Origin: a virus
IMG/VR virus record: IMGVR_UViG_3300007276_000161
Coordinates: 1-32,720 of that record
Strand: one strand, 5' to 3'
Length of the DNA: 32,720 bases
Position 1 is the stretch's first letter; each line of letters starts with the position of its first letter. The notes under the pieces are model-generated. The model ran no database searches. It had not been told where the DNA came from and saw only the letters and a list, made by a program, of their open reading frames with translations. Made by a program: the position numbers and the translations under genes. This document shows, piece after piece, positions 14,080 to 20,804 of this stretch.

Positions 14080-14087
14080 AATAAATA
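14080..14087 (+). promoter_or_regulatory. Late promoter octamer (AATAAATA)
   Basis: AATAAATA, ACAAT, ATG (14093) on the plus strand; same spacing and nearly the same spacer as the 14010-14017 box, with which it forms a divergent pair. Confidence 0.5.
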
Positions 14088-14092
14088 ACAAT

Positions 14093-14425
14093 ATGAGCGA
14101 TAGTAATAAGCCGGCCTATAGTACTTCATTTTTATCAGTTCCTATACAGCATGCTATGTCTACAAAGGGACAGGAAAATCAGAACGAAAAAGAAGAAAGA
14201 GAGACTCACAACGCGCCTAAGCAAGTTCCTCATCAAATCGGTGACGTAAAGGAGCTTTTAAGTAGCATGTATATTAATTTAGTGGGTGTTAAGAGTAGTA
14301 TAGATGCTTTGAGTAATGCTGAAACTGATAAACACGCTATTGATAGACTTAATAACTTAATAGACCAAGTTGGTGCACATATTATTAAAAATATACCGGA
14401 AGAGCTTGATAATTTGCTAATATAG
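14093..14425 (+). CDS. Hypothetical polar protein
   Basis: 110 residues. The first ~50 are polar and disordered-looking (KGQENQNEKEERETHNAPKQ). The second half is helical (DVKELLSSMYINLVGVKSSIDAL, AIDRLNNLIDQVGAHIIKNI) and could form a small helical bundle or oligomerise. The start is fixed by a late-type octamer five bases upstream. The 3' end contains the -35 box of the next gene's promoter. No family recognised. Confidence 0.7.
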   Translation: MSDSNKPAYSTSFLSVPIQHAMSTKGQENQNEKEERETHNAPKQVPHQIGDVKELLSSMYINLVGVKSSIDALSNAETDKHAIDRLNNLIDQVGAHIIKNIPEELDNLLI

Positions 14426-14433
14426 CATACAAT
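14406..14433 (+). promoter_or_regulatory. Sigma70-like promoter of the 14440 gene
   Basis: TTGATA (14406-14411), 16 bases, TACAAT (14428-14433). Seven bases beyond the -10 is 14440, the A of the ATG, so a leaderless mRNA is predicted. Confidence 0.55.
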
Positions 14434-14439
14434 CTATAT

Positions 14440-14853
14440 ATGAAGAAGATTGTTGTTTCGTTAGTTTTAGTGTTATTGGTGAGTAGTGGAATAGGGTTTG
14501 TATTACAAGGGCTTTTTGATAGCTTTTGGAAGGGGTTTACAGCATCGTTGATATGTCACTTCCTAGCTATTGTTGTAATTAATTCACTTTCACGTAAAAA
14601 GAATATCGTCTCTCAGTTAGAAGACGCGTTAGGTAATGTGTTAGCTTTGCAGACTGTTAAAGTAACATGCCCATGTGGTAAGGGCTCCTATGAAGAGCCG
14701 CTATTTATTAATAAAGATAATATCTTCAAGTGTGACGTATGCAGAAACACGTTCCGTGTTGATGTTGATTATGAAACTGTCCTGCAGACTAATCAACCTA
14801 GTTTAAATAGTATGTATGACTCACTACGGGCAGGTAAAGAGGAGGAACTCTGA
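14440..14853 (+). CDS. Membrane-anchored zinc-ribbon protein
   Basis: 137 residues. Two hydrophobic segments at about 4-26 and 30-50 form a hairpin in the membrane, followed by a basic stop (SRKKN). The C-terminal part holds a four-cysteine zinc ribbon: CPCG (about 73-76) and CDVC (about 95-98), with strands between. The tail is polar. The first segment could be read as a signal peptide, but a second segment follows at once. A small cytoplasmic zinc-binding domain tethered to the membrane could recruit a host or phage factor; the partner is unknown. It is expressed from its own sigma70-like promoter. Confidence 0.75.
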   Translation: MKKIVVSLVLVLLVSSGIGFVLQGLFDSFWKGFTASLICHFLAIVVINSLSRKKNIVSQLEDALGNVLALQTVKVTCPCGKGSYEEPLFINKDNIFKCDVCRNTFRVDVDYETVLQTNQPSLNSMYDSLRAGKEEEL

Positions 14854-14859
14854 TATAAT
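14851..14859 (+). promoter_or_regulatory. Extended -10 promoter candidate for the 14869 gene
   Basis: TGATATAAT: a TG, one base, then a perfect TATAAT (14854-14859). Expected start near 14866, three bases before the ATG. No -35 box is visible at the usual distance. Confidence 0.4.
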
Positions 14860-14868
14860 ATATTATAT

Positions 14869-15114
14869 ATGAATAAGAAGATTAAATTTAACCTCAAGAG
14901 CGGTAAAACACACGAAATGACTATTGATGAGATGGCAAGATGGGCGTGCTTAATAGAGGGTGTTGGCTTTGTTTCAACTAAATGCGAAGAGCTAGGCTTA
15001 GATACTAAAAGTAATGCATGGGTCAAGCCTCTAGCTTTTCAAAAATATATAGACGAGCGATTCGAAGCGATGAGACACGATCTCACCGTAGAAGCAGCTA
15101 TGGGTAATATTTAA
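14869..15114 (+). CDS. Hypothetical small protein
   Basis: 81 residues, Lys-rich N-terminus with strands (KIKFNLKSGKTHEMTIDEM), then two helices (ARWACLIEGVGFVSTKCEELG, KYIDERFEAMRHDLTVEAA). It ends convergently 14 bases from the minus-strand small ORF. No family recognised. An AGGAGG occurs about 30 bases upstream, too far to act as its ribosome binding site. Confidence 0.65.
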   Translation: MNKKIKFNLKSGKTHEMTIDEMARWACLIEGVGFVSTKCEELGLDTKSNAWVKPLAFQKYIDERFEAMRHDLTVEAAMGNI

Positions 15115-15128
15115 GCCTATCGACCCTA

Positions 15129-15297
15129 TCACTCGCTCGGAACCTCCTTGAGGCCATCCTGAATGTATTTAATATCTTTAATAGCAGCCTGATCACCCTT
15201 TTCGGCTAGCTCATGAAGCTCGTTCAAATCTTTTTGATGTTCAGGAGATCCTTTTAAAGCTGCAGCCTGCAGCCTGTCTAGATATCTCTCCCGTCAT
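15129..15297 (-). pseudogene. Small coding region in the wrong frame: frameshifted gene or UGA readthrough tail
   Basis: On the minus strand an ATG overlaps the stop of the 15294 gene (ATGA), but its frame closes after 18 codons. In the +1 frame, a protein-like sequence runs to a TGA at 15131 (…ERYLDRLQAAALKGSPE…LHELAEKGDQAAIKDI…): charged, helical, with clear codon periodicity. Removing one G from the GGG near the start would give a coupled ORF of about 55 residues. Alternatively, that frame is the direct continuation of the upstream gene after its TGA (TGA-C context), so readthrough would add about 55 residues to that protein. The sequence alone cannot tell an indel or base error from recoding. 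Confidence 0.55.
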
Positions 15298-15740
15298 GTA
15301 CGTCCGCGCTGTGGTTGAATACCCTCGTCAGTTATAGGTGGTGAGTTAGGATCGATTGGAACGCCCTTAGATGGGCTAAGATGCATACGCATATCAGATT
15401 TTTCTAATTTACTACGAACATCTAATGGAAACTCTTTAAAGTGAGCTATAAAGACTTCCTCACCCAGCTCCTCCTTTAAGGAAATAACCAGCTTTTCGGT
15501 AGTACCCTTATATTTATCTAGTATAGCAGGCAATGCCTTTTGCTGTAACGATCTCATCGCATCTTCATACAAAGCCCTTTCTATATCATCCCTACCTGAA
15601 TGATCATCGTCAACGGAAGATGGTGTATCAACTGCATCCGCAGATAGCACGTCTTCTGGTTCACCACCCGGTGCGATGCCAGATCGTTTAAGAATTGACG
15701 ATATGTCTGCCCTAACTATGGTATTATTATCCTTATTCAT
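15294..15740 (-). CDS. Hypothetical acidic protein
   Basis: 148 residues. The N-terminal ~50 are acidic and disordered-looking (DVLSADAVDTPSSVDDDHSGR). The middle is helical (ALYEDAMRSLQQKALPAILDKY, LVISLKEELGEEVFIAHFKEF). The C-terminus is Pro/Ser-rich and ends in RGRT before TGA. It overlaps the glycosyltransferase gene by four bases, so it is coupled to it. The frame stays open beyond the TGA for about 55 codons (see the 15129-15297 entry). No family recognised. Confidence 0.7.
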   Translation of the reverse strand: MNKDNNTIVRADISSILKRSGIAPGGEPEDVLSADAVDTPSSVDDDHSGRDDIERALYEDAMRSLQQKALPAILDKYKGTTEKLVISLKEELGEEVFIAHFKEFPLDVRSKLEKSDMRMHLSPSKGVPIDPNSPPITDEGIQPQRGRT

Positions 15741-16687
15741 GAATTTTGCGCTCTAGCTCTTTTAATAACATCTGCTACGTTGACGGTGGGCTTACTTTTG
15801 ATTTGTACAGGAGTCTCTACTGCTTCTGCTACTGCTTTTATGTCAACCTCCTTATTTCCTAACAAGCCCGCTACCTCTGCCTTTATTGAGCTTCTTATTT
15901 CGTCCGAAAGTGTGTCTTTAAAGTTTTCATCTACGTCATCAAAATCCATATCTAGCTCCATCCTCCCTATTATATAGTTACGATACCTCTCGTCGAGCTT
16001 ATTTGGATATGGTACTCCATTAACTCGATTAAACCTATGCATCCACCCTAGAAAAGGTAAACATAGAGCTTCCTTACCGGCTTTTCTATATTTATCGTGA
16101 ATATACTGCTCCTCTCCTCCAAACCCACGGAACAACGGGCTATATCCCAACCAATTTTCTTTTCTGCTTGAAAATAGTCCCATTCCTTGCGAGTTAATAG
16201 GAAACGGTTGACTATCATAGTCAATTAAATTTTCATTACGGTCCCATTGACCCATCATGTGTGAGCCCCATTTCTTATTAAAGAATGTACTAGTTGAAGA
16301 TAAGCAGTCATGTATAAGGGGACCTTGCAACAAATTACCCTTATCTAATCCCTGATCATAATACTCAATTAATTTTTTTATAGCACCTGGTCTTATAAGA
16401 ACGTGACAGTCGATTGACATAACGTAAGGTGTTTTTGCATGTTCAAATATTAGGTTCTTTATTCCCGTTGCATTATATTCATCAAACGGAATATATTGAA
16501 ATGGCTGTCTAATATGCCCTGTAAACTCTTTCACCAATTTACCATGCTTTGAATTTGGGTGGTTGTCTATAATTACAAACTCAACCTGATCCATTACTTC
16601 GGGATGATACATCCTCAATGATTGGATGGTAAAAAACACACCTTCATAATCATCATAGCAACACATGCCAATCGTCAGTTTCCTCAT
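15737..16687 (-). CDS. Family 2-like glycosyltransferase with D-x-H and GGE motifs
   Basis: 316 residues. The GT-A domain begins KLTIGMCCYDDYEGVFFTIQSL. VEFVIIDNHP follows, then NATGIKNLIFEHAKTPYVMSIDCHVLI, where D-C-H (about 93-95) occupies the metal-binding position. The acceptor part has FRGFGGEEQYIHDKYRKAGKEALCLP and then GWMHRFNR (about 188-218). D-x-H plus a GGE…G…P…H-x-F arrangement is the layout of polypeptide GalNAc-transferases, though some ordinary family 2 enzymes share parts of it. A charged C-terminal extension (about 240-316) is Glu/Lys/Val-rich. The gene follows the threonine-rich adhesin gene by 40 bases on the same strand, making that protein a candidate substrate. Donor sugar unknown. 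Confidence 0.8.
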   Translation of the reverse strand: MRKLTIGMCCYDDYEGVFFTIQSLRMYHPEVMDQVEFVIIDNHPNSKHGKLVKEFTGHIRQPFQYIPFDEYNATGIKNLIFEHAKTPYVMSIDCHVLIRPGAIKKLIEYYDQGLDKGNLLQGPLIHDCLSSTSTFFNKKWGSHMMGQWDRNENLIDYDSQPFPINSQGMGLFSSRKENWLGYSPLFRGFGGEEQYIHDKYRKAGKEALCLPFLGWMHRFNRVNGVPYPNKLDERYRNYIIGRMELDMDFDDVDENFKDTLSDEIRSSIKAEVAGLLGNKEVDIKAVAEAVETPVQIKSKPTVNVADVIKRARAQNS

Positions 16688-16707
16688 GTAAATAATTATT
16701 TAAAATT

Positions 16708-16721
16708 GTTGATATATCAAC
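16708..16721. promoter_or_regulatory. Perfect 14-base palindrome GTTGATATATCAAC
   Basis: It lies between the adhesin stop (16728) and the glycosyltransferase start (16687). It could be a weak AT-rich terminator hairpin (minus strand, followed by AATTTT) or an operator. It also contains a TTGATA that, 16 bases before TAATTA, could act as a promoter for the glycosyltransferase. Confidence 0.35.
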
Positions 16722-16727
16722 TTAAGT

Positions 16728-19700
16728 CTACGGTAAATCTTCAATTACGCTCAACCCAACATATGTAGTACCGTATCCAGATGAACCAGAAGGTACATGT
16801 ATAAAAATATCAGTAGATGGTATGATAACAGTATTGGCTGATGGTGCGGTATTAGCAAAACACGAGACACTACTAAAGTTACAACCTGTCCAGTCGCTAC
16901 CAATTACAGACATAGTTGACGGTAAGGTCAAGCTCCCTGTCAATCCCGTACATCCAGTAAAGCTACCTTCTCTAGTCTCTGTTAAACCCTCTGGTAAGTC
17001 CAAATCACCAATAAATTTACAATTTTTAAACATATAAGAGTCAACGACTGTTATATTATTGCCTAAGTCTAATGAGCTGAAATTCGAATTTTCAAACATA
17101 TTAGCACTGTTCCATCCTGTGTCAACAATACCTGCGCTTAAGCGTGCACCAATGGTTAATTGTCCTGACATGTTTGCTTTATAAAATCCCCGGTATCCTA
17201 TTCGCTCTACACTATCTGGTATAACTAAATTCCCGCTCTGCTCAGCACCAGTTCCAGAACCGTCGACGAATCCACGCTCTGCGATCTCGACCAGCGTATC
17301 TGGAAGCGTTAATGTTCCAGTAAACCTACCTAACCCCGAACGAAAGCCAATACCAGTAAGGCCGTTATTAAGCGTCAACTGCCCACCAACTGCCTTACGG
17401 TCAAACGCATAATCACCAACTCGTAATATATTTGAAGGAATTTCTACATCTCCTACCATACCAGTACATCTATTAAATGTGTATGATTTAATTTGAGATA
17501 GGCTTGTTGATATATCAATAGCAGACAGTGAAGTACATCCCTCAAACGCCCCAGTCTCTAGAACCGTAACGCTGTTAGGTATGACGATGCGCCCTGATAG
17601 TGCAGTATCACCAGTAAATGCATTTTCACCAATAGCTGATACTCCATACTCAATAGTCAATGCAGACACAGCACTTATCGAGCTAAACGCCCGAGCACAT
17701 ATAGCATCGACAAAGCTCGGAATAGTTATTTCAGCAATATTTTCACAGCCGTAAAACGCAAACTCTCCTATAACCTCGCAGCTACTACCGATACTAATTT
17801 CATCGATATTAACATCATTCACTACCCAAAGGTCAGGTACATTTCCAAAAATAGATATTTCAGTAATATTATCGCTATAAAAGCTAGTAGTAAATATGTT
17901 AGGATTTAGCGTTGTCGTCGTCGTCGTCGTCGTTGTCGTCGTTGTTGTCGTTGTCGTAGTAGTTGGCAATATGTTTAAATCCTCATACACTACACCGTTA
18001 CCATCATTCCATAACCTCGCGACATCTGCACTTAATAGAGGAAAGTTCCATATGCCGAGTGACATCATTTGACCGTTCAGCGCATACGGGTCAGTATCTT
18101 CAAAATTAAATGCTAATGCTTTATAAAACGTACCAATTATAAAATACCCTTTATAATAGTCAATATTTAAGGGTACTGAGCCGCTCAAAGGCTGTAGAAC
18201 GTTATTAATATATAGCTCCTGCTTTTCCGCACTTGAAACAAACGTAACGTTGTACCATTGACCAGTATTGACGTTCAGATCTGAACGTATATCTGAATCA
18301 GCTCCAAACCAATCTTCTGACCTAGCAGCAAGAGGTGTATCATTTTCAGCAGAATTTACAATACCAGAAGCCATTAAATCAGTCTCTTCATTATTTCCCC
18401 AGGAGAAAATGCCTGTATTTATCGTGCTCAGGCCAGTATATCCAAGACCGTTATTAAGATCCACGGGCATTGATGATAAATTAACCCAGTATGAGAAACT
18501 AAATTCAGTATAATCAATTCCACCATCATAATAGTGTTGATCACTACTGATTAAATAATCATGTCCATCGAAGGTAATGCCTCCTGGATTTTCAAACATG
18601 AGAACGTCGCGCGCGCTCGGGCCCGCACCCAATGCAATAACAGGTGCACGCGACCCGTGATATGCGTCGAATGGTACCTCTAGATATCCCCATGACTTAA
18701 AGCCGTAATCGTAAATACCTTGATCAAGATCGGTTAGATCCCACCAATGTAAAGGCGCCTCCATTAGTGCTGAAAGAGCTGATGGTGCTAAGGTTGTAGT
18801 CGTTATTGGCGGTGCCGTAGTACCTGGAGGTAGTGTCGTAGTAGGTGCTGCTGTTGTTGTTGTGGTAGTAGGTGGGCATTCTAGTGCCAAATCAGCATAC
18901 TGCCGACCTGAACCATTGTTATATAAATACACTGCCTCGCGAATATTAAGTGCCCTGTCATATATACCTAGTGACATTAACTCTCCATCTAAAGCAGACC
19001 TTGACTGAGCCGGCTCAGTTAAGCTACCTGCATTGCCTATTACAAATTGCCTGTTAATAAGATTGCCGAGGCTAACACCGTCATTATTTGGAGATGAAGT
19101 AACCAGCTGACCGTTAACAAATATATTTAACGTCTCTGATGTAAGCGTAATAGTGTAGTGATACCATTGTGATGATTCAACATTAACATATAAGGTCTTA
19201 TTCGCTTGATTAATATTGCTCGTTGTTCCCTCCCACTTAAATAATACTGGATATTGAGGGGCTAGCTCTTCATTTTGTATGTTAATCTGCCACAGTACTT
19301 GATTATCGTCAATTGACCCCCACCACAAAACTGTACCGTAACTTTCACAACAGTGATTGGGTGGTTCACCAACCAGGCTAGTCTCTCCGGGAGATTTTTG
19401 CATTCTTAGCCAGAACGTAACAGATGCTTCATCACTGTTTTCACCATCCCACTCCTTTAAGCCTTCCTGATACAGGTACTGTGAACTCGGTCCATATGTA
19501 CCTGTAGTAAAATATGTATTTGAGTTCCTATTGTTATTAAATGCTAAAACGTCCTGGCCGCCAGGCCCCTCACCTGCGGAAAGTACAGGCGACTGGCCGG
19601 AGACGCTACTTAACGATCCCCATGTCTCAGTACCTTGATCCACAACACCGGTTAACGTGTCTGTAAGATCCCACCAATGAATAGGATCAGCTGGGCATAC

Positions 19701-20588
19701 TATATCATCAGGTGATAATGTTGTTGTGCCTGGTGCTGATGTAGTGGTAGTTACTCCTGGTGCCAGTGTAGTAGTTACTCCTGGTGCCAGTGTAGTAGTT
19801 ACTCCTGTTACTATGCACTCTGAAATAGGCGGTAATATATTAACCGAATCACCAACCTCAACAGGTATATCAATACCTGTCGGTACACCGTCTGATTGAA
19901 GGGTATATAAAATAAATGTATTGGCACCTGAGTTTGTTGTTGACAGTGGTGAACCAAAAGACATTCCCGGGTAAAGAGGCTCTGCAGAGCCTGTACTATC
20001 TATAGTCAGTGCAAAGTCTAGCTTAATCGAAGTAATTAATGAAAAAGCAGTAGAGTTGTAATTTCTATATTGAACATCTAGTGTACGTTTTATATTACTA
20101 TAGTTACATCTTATAACGTTTACGTTATTAATAATGCTGAAGTCTTCTGGTAGCGGTATATTACATACGACCGTATCGTCATATGTTCGAACTATTAAAG
20201 CGTTCGGTATGACTTCACTTTCTGTGACCCCTTTCCGGAACCCATTATCACTATTACCACTGAGAGCGAAAAGACCTGTCGAATCAATTGCAACAGTAAA
20301 AATATTATAAGGGGTAGTGAAGTTCGGCGCCGGTTCTCTATATTCTACTATATCAACAGTCTCTAGCGATTTAGGCTGTGTGGATAAAAAACGGCCGTTG
20401 CCGCTCAGTACTGGAAATACATTAACTCTATCAAAGTCGTATGTTAAAAAAGTAGCTACTCCGTGCTGAACACTCTCACTGCCCGATACCTGATAAACGA
20501 AAGACCATGTAATGTCGAACGCCGAATTATAAGCAGAAGTCTTATCTACAAAAGAATAATATTTAGCATTCGCTGGGAGTGTGATCAT
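16728..20588 (-). CDS. Large modular adhesin / tail fibre: two LamG-like domains, Thr-rich linkers, BspA-like leucine-rich repeats
   Basis: 1286 residues. An N-terminal strand-rich domain (about 1-258) has no recognised family. Linker 1 (about 260-292) contains TTTLAPGV octads. The first concanavalin/LamG-like domain (about 295-570) starts with HWWDLTD, has WYHYTITLTSETLNIFVNGQ and ends with MSLGIYDRALN. Linker 2 (about 572-602) is TTT/AAP/LPPG-rich. The second LamG-like domain (about 605-870) again starts with HWWDLTD and has WYNVTFVSS and MSLGIWNFPL. Linker 3 is a run of 18 Thr (about 875-893). A leucine-rich repeat domain of the BspA/LRR_5 type (about 905-1286) follows, with I-G-x-x-A-F-x-x-C and I-P-x-S-V units of about 23 residues. 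No signal peptide. This suits a virion fibre that binds glycans or host surface proteins. The start overlaps the preceding gene by 26 bases. Confidence 0.85.
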   Translation of the reverse strand: MITLPANAKYYSFVDKTSAYNSAFDITWSFVYQVSGSESVQHGVATFLTYDFDRVNVFPVLSGNGRFLSTQPKSLETVDIVEYREPAPNFTTPYNIFTVAIDSTGLFALSGNSDNGFRKGVTESEVIPNALIVRTYDDTVVCNIPLPEDFSIINNVNVIRCNYSNIKRTLDVQYRNYNSTAFSLITSIKLDFALTIDSTGSAEPLYPGMSFGSPLSTTNSGANTFILYTLQSDGVPTGIDIPVEVGDSVNILPPISECIVTGVTTTLAPGVTTTLAPGVTTTTSAPGTTTLSPDDIVCPADPIHWWDLTDTLTGVVDQGTETWGSLSSVSGQSPVLSAGEGPGGQDVLAFNNNRNSNTYFTTGTYGPSSQYLYQEGLKEWDGENSDEASVTFWLRMQKSPGETSLVGEPPNHCCESYGTVLWWGSIDDNQVLWQINIQNEELAPQYPVLFKWEGTTSNINQANKTLYVNVESSQWYHYTITLTSETLNIFVNGQLVTSSPNNDGVSLGNLINRQFVIGNAGSLTEPAQSRSALDGELMSLGIYDRALNIREAVYLYNNGSGRQYADLALECPPTTTTTTAAPTTTLPPGTTAPPITTTTLAPSALSALMEAPLHWWDLTDLDQGIYDYGFKSWGYLEVPFDAYHGSRAPVIALGAGPSARDVLMFENPGGITFDGHDYLISSDQHYYDGGIDYTEFSFSYWVNLSSMPVDLNNGLGYTGLSTINTGIFSWGNNEETDLMASGIVNSAENDTPLAARSEDWFGADSDIRSDLNVNTGQWYNVTFVSSAEKQELYINNVLQPLSGSVPLNIDYYKGYFIIGTFYKALAFNFEDTDPYALNGQMMSLGIWNFPLLSADVARLWNDGNGVVYEDLNILPTTTTTTTTTTTTTTTTTTLNPNIFTTSFYSDNITEISIFGNVPDLWVVNDVNIDEISIGSSCEVIGEFAFYGCENIAEITIPSFVDAICARAFSSISAVSALTIEYGVSAIGENAFTGDTALSGRIVIPNSVTVLETGAFEGCTSLSAIDISTSLSQIKSYTFNRCTGMVGDVEIPSNILRVGDYAFDRKAVGGQLTLNNGLTGIGFRSGLGRFTGTLTLPDTLVEIAERGFVDGSGTGAEQSGNLVIPDSVERIGYRGFYKANMSGQLTIGARLSAGIVDTGWNSANMFENSNFSSLDLGNNITVVDSYMFKNCKFIGDLDLPEGLTETREGSFTGCTGLTGSLTLPSTMSVIGSDWTGCNFSSVSCFANTAPSANTVIIPSTDIFIHVPSGSSGYGTTYVGLSVIEDLP
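17911..17964 (-). repeat. Triplet repeat encoding 18 consecutive Thr
   Basis: Fifty-four bases of ACN codons (minus strand), mainly ACG and ACA with two ACT. The mixed codons show that the Thr run is kept at protein level, not only by slippage. It links the second LamG-like domain to the leucine-rich repeats. Confidence 0.85.
19750..19807 (-). repeat. 24-base tandem repeat encoding the TTTLAPGV octad
   Basis: The plus strand shows two full copies (19750-19773, 19774-19797) and a partial third of GTTACTCCTGGTGCCAGTGT plus AGTA. The eight-residue period equals that of the repeat at 32636-32719 in another gene. Confidence 0.85.
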
Positions 20589-20790
20589 AACTGAAGGTGC
20601 ACGTTACCGTATTGTCGTTGTTGAATTTATTTGTAAATATAAGCTTATAGCCTAATTTTGTTAGCTCTAGCTCGACCACGTCTAAGTAAGTTGTTCCAAC
20701 GTTGATTACGATACTCCGACGTGCTTCATCATACAATACACAATCAGTGTATTCTTCACACAATTTCAGAGCCTTCTCATACGCCTTCAC
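20563..20790 (-). CDS. Hypothetical small protein with GTG start
   Basis: 75 residues starting with GTG at 20790. The start is supported by a perfect late octamer ending five bases upstream. A helical N-terminus (KAYEKALKLCEEY) is followed by strands (CVLYDEARRSIVINVGTTYLDVVELELTKLGYKLIFT). It overlaps the adhesin start by 26 bases, so it may be coupled to it. Size and place suggest a fibre-assembly or accessory protein, but no family is recognised. Confidence 0.7.
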   Translation of the reverse strand: MKAYEKALKLCEEYTDCVLYDEARRSIVINVGTTYLDVVELELTKLGYKLIFTNKFNNDNTVTCTFSYDHTPSEC

Positions 20791-20795
20791 ATTAT

Positions 20796-20803
20796 TATTT
20801 ATA
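20796..20803 (-). promoter_or_regulatory. T4-type late promoter octamer (TATAAATA)
   Basis: Perfect octamer on the minus strand, then five bases, then the GTG at 20790. It would transcribe the small gene and the large adhesin; the predicted start coincides with the G of the GTG. Confidence 0.6.
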
Positions 20804-20804
20804 G

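Noticed and set aside
14831-14840. AGGAGG-containing sequence before the 14869 gene as a ribosome binding site
   Set aside because: It ends about 30 bases before the ATG, too far to act, and lies in the coding end of the preceding gene.
15115-15300. tRNA or other RNA gene in the non-ORF stretch
   Set aside because: No cloverleaf could be folded; the stretch is better explained by a frameshifted small coding region on the minus strand.
18922-18929. Plus-strand TATAAATA inside the adhesin gene
   Set aside because: Antisense, internal, and not placed before any supported start codon; expected by chance in AT-rich DNA. Similar internal boxes near 28223 and 31459 were dropped for the same reason.
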